A model generated the notes under the pieces. The model saw only the letters and a program-made list of their open reading frames with translations. It ran no database searches and was not told where the DNA came from. Positions 5,169 through 8,200 of a DNA stretch of 8,200 nucleotides are shown here, in pieces. Numbering within the stretch: position 1 is the stretch's first letter; the number at the start of each line of letters is the position of its first letter. Source of the DNA: an uncultured Mesorhizobium sp. (GTDB lineage Bacteria; Pseudomonadota; Alphaproteobacteria; Rhizobiales; Rhizobiaceae); the NCBI GenBank assembly GCA_950071955.1, contig CATMOC010000148.1, positions 1-8,200 of the forward strand, written 5' to 3'. Made by a program: the position numbers and the translations under genes.

Positions 5169-6377
5169 TCACCCCCACGCCACCCGCATCCCGGTTATCC
5201 CGCGTATCCCGGTATGCCCCTTCGCGATCGGCGGGTCGCCCGCGAGCCTCAGCCCCGGCAGCCGCTGCGACAGAGCGATCAGCGCTTCCTCCATCTCCGC
5301 ACGCGCCAGTGCCTCGCCGACGCAGCGGTGCGCGCCGTGCCCGAAGCTCAGCGACCAGCGCGGATGGTCCCGTCTCTCGATGTCGAAGACGTCCGGTTCG
5401 GCGAAGACGGTCTCGTCTCGCTGGCCGGACAGGATGGACAGGTTCACCACCGTCCCAGGCTTCAGAGCCACGCCATCGATCTCGACCGGTGCCGTCACGA
5501 CGCGGCCGATCGCGCCGACGGGCGGCTCGAAACGCAGGCCCTCCAGGACAGCGCCGGGCACGAGCGCAGGATCGCTCCCTAGCGCCTCCCACTGCGGCCG
5601 CCTCTGCAACAGCTGCGAGACGGTGGAGGTAAGTCCGAAACGCGTCGTGTCGCTGCCGCCGATGATGACGCTGACGATCTGCATCAGCGTCTCGATGGGC
5701 GAAAGCGCTCCGTCCTCGTCCACCCGTGCCAGGTAGGAGGACAGGAAATCCTCGCGCGGCTCCTGCCGCCGCGCTTCGAGCAACTCCTCCACATAACCCA
5801 TCAGTTGCGCTGCCGCGGCCTCGATCGCGGGAAAATCCTCGTCACGGAAGCCGCCGAGCCCGCGGGTCATGGTGTAGACCTTGGCGGCGAACTCCGGCGC
5901 CTGCTGGCGCGGGATGCCGAGAATGTCGGCGATCAGCCGCGCGGGAAGCGGCGAGGCGAGCGCGGCGAGGAAATCGGCCTCGCCGTCCGTCTCGATCTCG
6001 TCCAGCATCTCGCAAACCAGCGCGCGGATGTGCGGCCTCAGATCCTGGATCAGCCTGAACGCGAAGGCGCGCGAGAGCGGCGCGCGGCGCCTGGCATGCG
6101 CGGGTGCGTTGGAAAGCAGCAGACTGTTGGCGTAGAAATCGAAGAGCGATCCCTCGGTGATGCCGCGGAAAGCAAGCGCCTCGGTCTCCAGTTGGCGGGT
6201 ATGCGTGTCGGTCATCAGCGCCATGATGTCGGCGTAGCGCACGACCGTCGGAAACCCGCCGCCGATCTCCAGCACGCCGCTGACCGGGCGGTACCTGGCA
6301 TAGCCCGCATGCGGGTCGGGCCGGAACGCGTCCGGATCGACCTTCGTCGGCCTCTTGCGCGCGGCCGTCGTGGTCAT
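5169..6377 (-). CDS. Cytochrome P450 monooxygenase (soluble bacterial type)
   Basis: This 402-aa heme-thiolate monooxygenase inserts one oxygen atom from O2 into an organic substrate. Length and the absence of a membrane anchor fit soluble class I bacterial P450s, which need a ferredoxin and a reductase; neither is in the window. Motifs are the I-helix oxygen-activation site GGSDTT at 240-245 (acid D243, followed by Thr), the K-helix ExxR as EGLR at 279-282, and the heme loop FGHGAHRCVG at 345-354 with C352 as the iron ligand. The start is chosen at 6377 because GGAGG (6390-6386, minus strand) precedes it by 8 nt. A longer in-frame ATG at 6434 overlaps the end of the GNAT gene and has less support. 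It is last in the minus-strand run after the dehalogenase and GNAT, 57 bp behind the GNAT gene. The substrate is unknown. Confidence 0.95.
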   Translation of the reverse strand: MTTTAARKRPTKVDPDAFRPDPHAGYARYRPVSGVLEIGGGFPTVVRYADIMALMTDTHTRQLETEALAFRGITEGSLFDFYANSLLLSNAPAHARRRAPLSRAFAFRLIQDLRPHIRALVCEMLDEIETDGEADFLAALASPLPARLIADILGIPRQQAPEFAAKVYTMTRGLGGFRDEDFPAIEAAAAQLMGYVEELLEARRQEPREDFLSSYLARVDEDGALSPIETLMQIVSVIIGGSDTTRFGLTSTVSQLLQRRPQWEALGSDPALVPGAVLEGLRFEPPVGAIGRVVTAPVEIDGVALKPGTVVNLSILSGQRDETVFAEPDVFDIERRDHPRWSLSFGHGAHRCVGEALARAEMEEALIALSQRLPGLRLAGDPPIAKGHTGIRGITGMRVAWG

Positions 6378-6385
6378 GTCGAAAT

Positions 6386-6390
6386 CCTCC
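6386..6390 (-). promoter_or_regulatory. Ribosome binding site that fixes the P450 start
   Basis: GGAGG on the minus strand lies 8 nt before the ATG at 6377. This supports that start over the upstream in-frame ATG at 6434. Confidence 0.75.
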
Positions 6391-6434
6391 CATCGGTCCG
6401 CGCCACGCCTCTCGGGCGACGCGATGCCGGCCAT

Positions 6435-6881
6435 CTACGACAGATCGTACTCGATGAACCCTGTCCGCCGCGCCACACGGTCGTAAAGTTTTCGCGCGGT
6501 GGCGTTGGTCTCGTGCGTCATCCAGTAGACGTTGGTGACGCCGACCGCGTTTGCCTCGCGCTTCACCTCCTCGATCAGCACCCGGCCGAGCCCCGTGCCG
6601 CGCAGGTCAGGCTCGACATAGAGGTCCTGCAAATAGCAGTTGTTCGCCGGCGACCAGCAGGTGCGATGGAAGAGATAGTGCACCAGCCCGACGGGTTGCG
6701 TCTTCACCACCGCCAGCATGCATTTCGGCTCGAACTCGCCGCCGGAATGGATGCGCTCCCAGGTGGTACGGTAGACCTCCTCCGGTACCTTCGTCTCGTA
6801 GAAATCCAGATAGGCCGTCCACAGCCGCCGCCAGTCGCCCTCGTCCTTTCGCGTCGGCACCCTCAGCTCCATGCCTTCCAC
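6435..6881 (-). CDS. GNAT-family N-acetyltransferase
   Basis: This 148-aa protein has the GCN5-related acetyltransferase fold and should transfer acetyl from acetyl-CoA to an amine. The substrate (small molecule or protein N-terminus/lysine) is not known. The acetyl-CoA pyrophosphate loop is RGTGLG at 94-99, directly after the strand LQDLYVEPD at 84-92. The C-terminal motif (THETNATARKLYDR to RTGFIEY) is the usual GNAT helix and strand. The start is a GTG at 6881, because AGGAGG (6895-6890) is 8 nt upstream. An ATG at 6872 would place that site 17 nt away. It lies 27 bp behind the dehalogenase stop and 57 bp ahead of the P450, all on the same strand, so co-expression is likely. It could modify a product of that pathway or be an unrelated detoxification enzyme. 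Confidence 0.9.
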   Translation of the reverse strand: MEGMELRVPTRKDEGDWRRLWTAYLDFYETKVPEEVYRTTWERIHSGGEFEPKCMLAVVKTQPVGLVHYLFHRTCWSPANNCYLQDLYVEPDLRGTGLGRVLIEEVKREANAVGVTNVYWMTHETNATARKLYDRVARRTGFIEYDLS

Positions 6882-6889
6882 GGCGTATT

Positions 6890-6895
6890 CCTCCT
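6890..6895 (-). promoter_or_regulatory. Ribosome binding site supporting a GTG start for the GNAT gene
   Basis: A perfect AGGAGG on the minus strand is 8 nt before the GTG at 6881 and too far (17 nt) from the alternative ATG at 6872, so it decides the start. Confidence 0.7.
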
Positions 6896-6908
6896 ATCGA
6901 CCGATGCC

Positions 6909-7802
6909 TCAGCCTCCGAACGATGCCAGCGCCGCTTCGGCCACCTCGTCGCCCCATTCCTGCACGAAATGCCCGGCATCCTTCAGCACCAGCGGCTCCG
7001 GACAGTTCCGGATCACCTTGCGCATCGCTTCCATCACGGGAATTCCGAGCACCGGATCCTGCGCGCCGATCGCCATGAAGCTCCTGCCGGTCCATTCCTC
7101 GCGCCAGAACCGCGCCGCCTTCCGCGATGTATCCGCGCCTTCCATGCCGGGATCGGTCATGACCATGGCCGGGAACCGCCGTACGCCTGCCTTGTAGGTC
7201 ACGTCCGGGAACGGCGCGTCGTAGGCGGCCGTCTCGGCCTCCGTCAGGTGCGGACACGACCGCTTCATCAGCTTGCCCACGGCGAGATCGGGATTGGCCG
7301 CGACATAGGCGCGCCACTGGACGAAGCCCTCGCTCGGCGCAGCACCCGTGGCAAGGGCGGTGTTCATGACGATCAACCTGGTAAAGCGCTCCGGCATTTC
7401 CATCGGCAGCGTCAGGCCGAGCAGGCCGCCCCAGTCCTGCACGACCAGCGTGATGTCTTTCAGGTCCAGCCGCTCGATGAACGCGAGCAGCATGCGCCGG
7501 TGGAAATGGAAGCCGTAGGTTTCGTCCTCCTCCGGCTTGTCGGAACGGCCGAAGCCGGCGAAATCGGGCGCCACCACGCGCCCGCCGGCGGCGGTGAAGA
7601 CCGGGATCATCCTGCGGTAGAGATAGCACCAGGTCGGCTCGCCGTGCAGGCACAGATAGGTGTGCCGGGCATCGCGCGGGCCTTCGTCGAGATAGTGGAT
7701 GCGCAGGCCGGGGATGTCGGTCAGCCCTTCCGCATAATGCGGCGCGAAGGGAAAGCCGGGCAGGTTCTCGAACCGCTCCTCCGGCGTCCTGAGAATAGTC
7801 AT
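6909..7802 (-). CDS. Haloalkane dehalogenase, DhlA-like (HLD-I) alpha/beta hydrolase
   Basis: This 297-aa enzyme is predicted to hydrolyse a carbon-halogen bond of haloalkanes to an alcohol plus halide without a cofactor, in the cytoplasm. The order of motifs matches DhlA: HGEPTW at 53-58 (oxyanion region), nucleophile D123 in VVQDWGG with halide-binding W124 next to it, a cap domain with a second candidate halide-binding W163 (FVQWRAYV), catalytic acid D249 in GAQDP, and base H278 in DAGHFVQEWG. DhlA itself, as I recall, uses D124, W125, W175, D260 and H289, so spacing is comparable and all key residues are present. The ATG at 7802 has GGAGG at 7814-7810 with a 7-nt spacer. It follows the MoxR-type gene by 56 bp on the same strand. 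The natural substrate is unknown. Epoxide or other hydrolase function is less likely because Asp-Trp follows the nucleophile elbow pattern of dehalogenases. Confidence 0.9.
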   Translation of the reverse strand: MTILRTPEERFENLPGFPFAPHYAEGLTDIPGLRIHYLDEGPRDARHTYLCLHGEPTWCYLYRRMIPVFTAAGGRVVAPDFAGFGRSDKPEEDETYGFHFHRRMLLAFIERLDLKDITLVVQDWGGLLGLTLPMEMPERFTRLIVMNTALATGAAPSEGFVQWRAYVAANPDLAVGKLMKRSCPHLTEAETAAYDAPFPDVTYKAGVRRFPAMVMTDPGMEGADTSRKAARFWREEWTGRSFMAIGAQDPVLGIPVMEAMRKVIRNCPEPLVLKDAGHFVQEWGDEVAEAALASFGG

Positions 7803-7858
7803 GCCGTCTCCTCCTCCGGGTTCGCGGCCCTATCGCCGCACGTGGCCTCGGTCCCGGC

Positions 7859-8200
7859 TCACCCCTGCCGTCGCGCCATGAATGCCAGCCGCTCGAACAG
7901 GTGCACGTCCTGCTCGTTCTTCAACAACGCGCCATGCAGCCTCGGCAGCGCGTTCTTGGCGTCGCCGCGCAGGTCGGCCGGGTCGACGTCGTCGGAAACC
8001 AGCAGGCGTATCCAGTCCAGCGCCTCCGAGGTCGACGGCTTCTTCTTCAGCCCGGGCACCTCGCGCACCTCGTAGAACTGCGTGAGCGCCGCGCGCACCA
8101 GGTTCTGCTTGATTCCGGGATAATGCACGTCGACGATCCGCTGCAGCGTCTCCATCTCGGGGAAGCGGATGTAGTGGAAGAAGCAGCGGCGCAGGAAGGC
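7859..8200 (-). CDS. MoxR-type AAA+ ATPase, C-terminal part (continues past the right edge)
   Basis: Only the last 113 residues are present. The frame is open to base 8200, beginning AFLRRCFFHYIRFPE, and ends in TGA at 7861-7859. The visible part is the end of the AAA+ core and the helical lid, with HYPGIKQNLVRAAL, VREVPGLKKKPSTSE and the terminal GALLKNEQDVHLFERLAFMARR (residues about 90-111 of the visible part). These are typical of the MoxR-family ATPase that pairs with CoxE-like VWA proteins. The Walker motifs lie outside the window. An internal ATG at 8155 is not the start, since the preceding 15 codons match the family. The pair should remodel or load cofactor into a client enzyme. The 56-bp gap to the dehalogenase includes a small GCGGC/GCCGC hairpin (7824-7828, 7835-7839) that could reduce read-through or stabilise mRNA ends. 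Confidence 0.85.
   Translation of the reverse strand, partial: AFLRRCFFHYIRFPEMETLQRIVDVHYPGIKQNLVRAALTQFYEVREVPGLKKKPSTSEALDWIRLLVSDDVDPADLRGDAKNALPRLHGALLKNEQDVHLFERLAFMARRQG

Noticed and set aside
5805..8075. A 756-codon open frame on the plus strand
   Set aside because: It lies antisense to the P450, GNAT, dehalogenase and MoxR genes, all of which have clear motifs. Its translation is rich in Arg, His, Pro and Ala with no domain, as expected for a shadow frame in GC-rich DNA.
1..8200. tRNA or rRNA genes, CRISPR arrays, insertion sequences, long direct repeats
   Set aside because: No spaced direct repeats, transposase motifs, terminal inverted repeats or tRNA-like cloverleaf elements were noticed when reading through by eye. 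A computed scan was not possible.

Overview
This GC-rich window has strong G/C bias at third codon positions in its main genes. It looks like chromosomal DNA of an alphaproteobacterium, most likely of the Rhizobiales (Mesorhizobium/Phyllobacteriaceae-like). That placement is inferred from the MoxR/CoxE family signatures, the codon bias and the overall gene style. No marker gene fixes the taxon.

Layout. Positions 1-324 hold the end of, or a complete, very small membrane-protein ORF (7-138), then a promoter/operator region that may encode a 43-residue peptide (171-302). On the plus strand follow a 652-aa FAD aromatic hydroxylase of the 3-hydroxybenzoate 4-monooxygenase (MobA) type (325-2283) and a small three-helix membrane protein whose start codon is problematic (2404-2634, perhaps from an ATT at 2293). 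Convergent to these on the minus strand are MsrB, with its own promoter (2642-3046), and a CoxE-type von Willebrand factor A protein (3146-4336). Divergent from coxE, on the plus strand, is a VapBC-type toxin-antitoxin pair (4435-5132) with an 18-bp near-perfect palindromic operator. The rest is a minus-strand run, transcribed from the right edge: the C-terminus of a MoxR-type AAA+ ATPase (7859 to beyond 8200), a haloalkane dehalogenase of the DhlA type (6909-7802), a GNAT acetyltransferase (6435-6881) and a cytochrome P450 (5169-6377). Gaps in this run are 27-57 bp and each downstream gene has a clear Shine-Dalgarno site, so it is probably one operon.

How the genes fit together. MoxR ATPases and CoxE-type VWA proteins normally work as a chaperone-like pair and are often adjacent. 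Here the two halves are about 3.5 kb apart, with the dehalogenase-GNAT-P450 block and the TA pair between them. The dehalogenase and P450 suggest oxidation or dehalogenation of small organic compounds, and the FAD hydroxylase feeds hydroxybenzoates toward protocatechuate. No ferredoxin/reductase for the P450, no ring-cleavage genes, and no RNA genes, CRISPR arrays or insertion sequences were seen. No stretch over 300 bases lacks a gene. I see no strongly novel system. The most interesting points are the split MoxR/CoxE pair, the possible ATT start, the TA operator lying in a shared divergent region, and a hairpin spanning two convergent stop codons.
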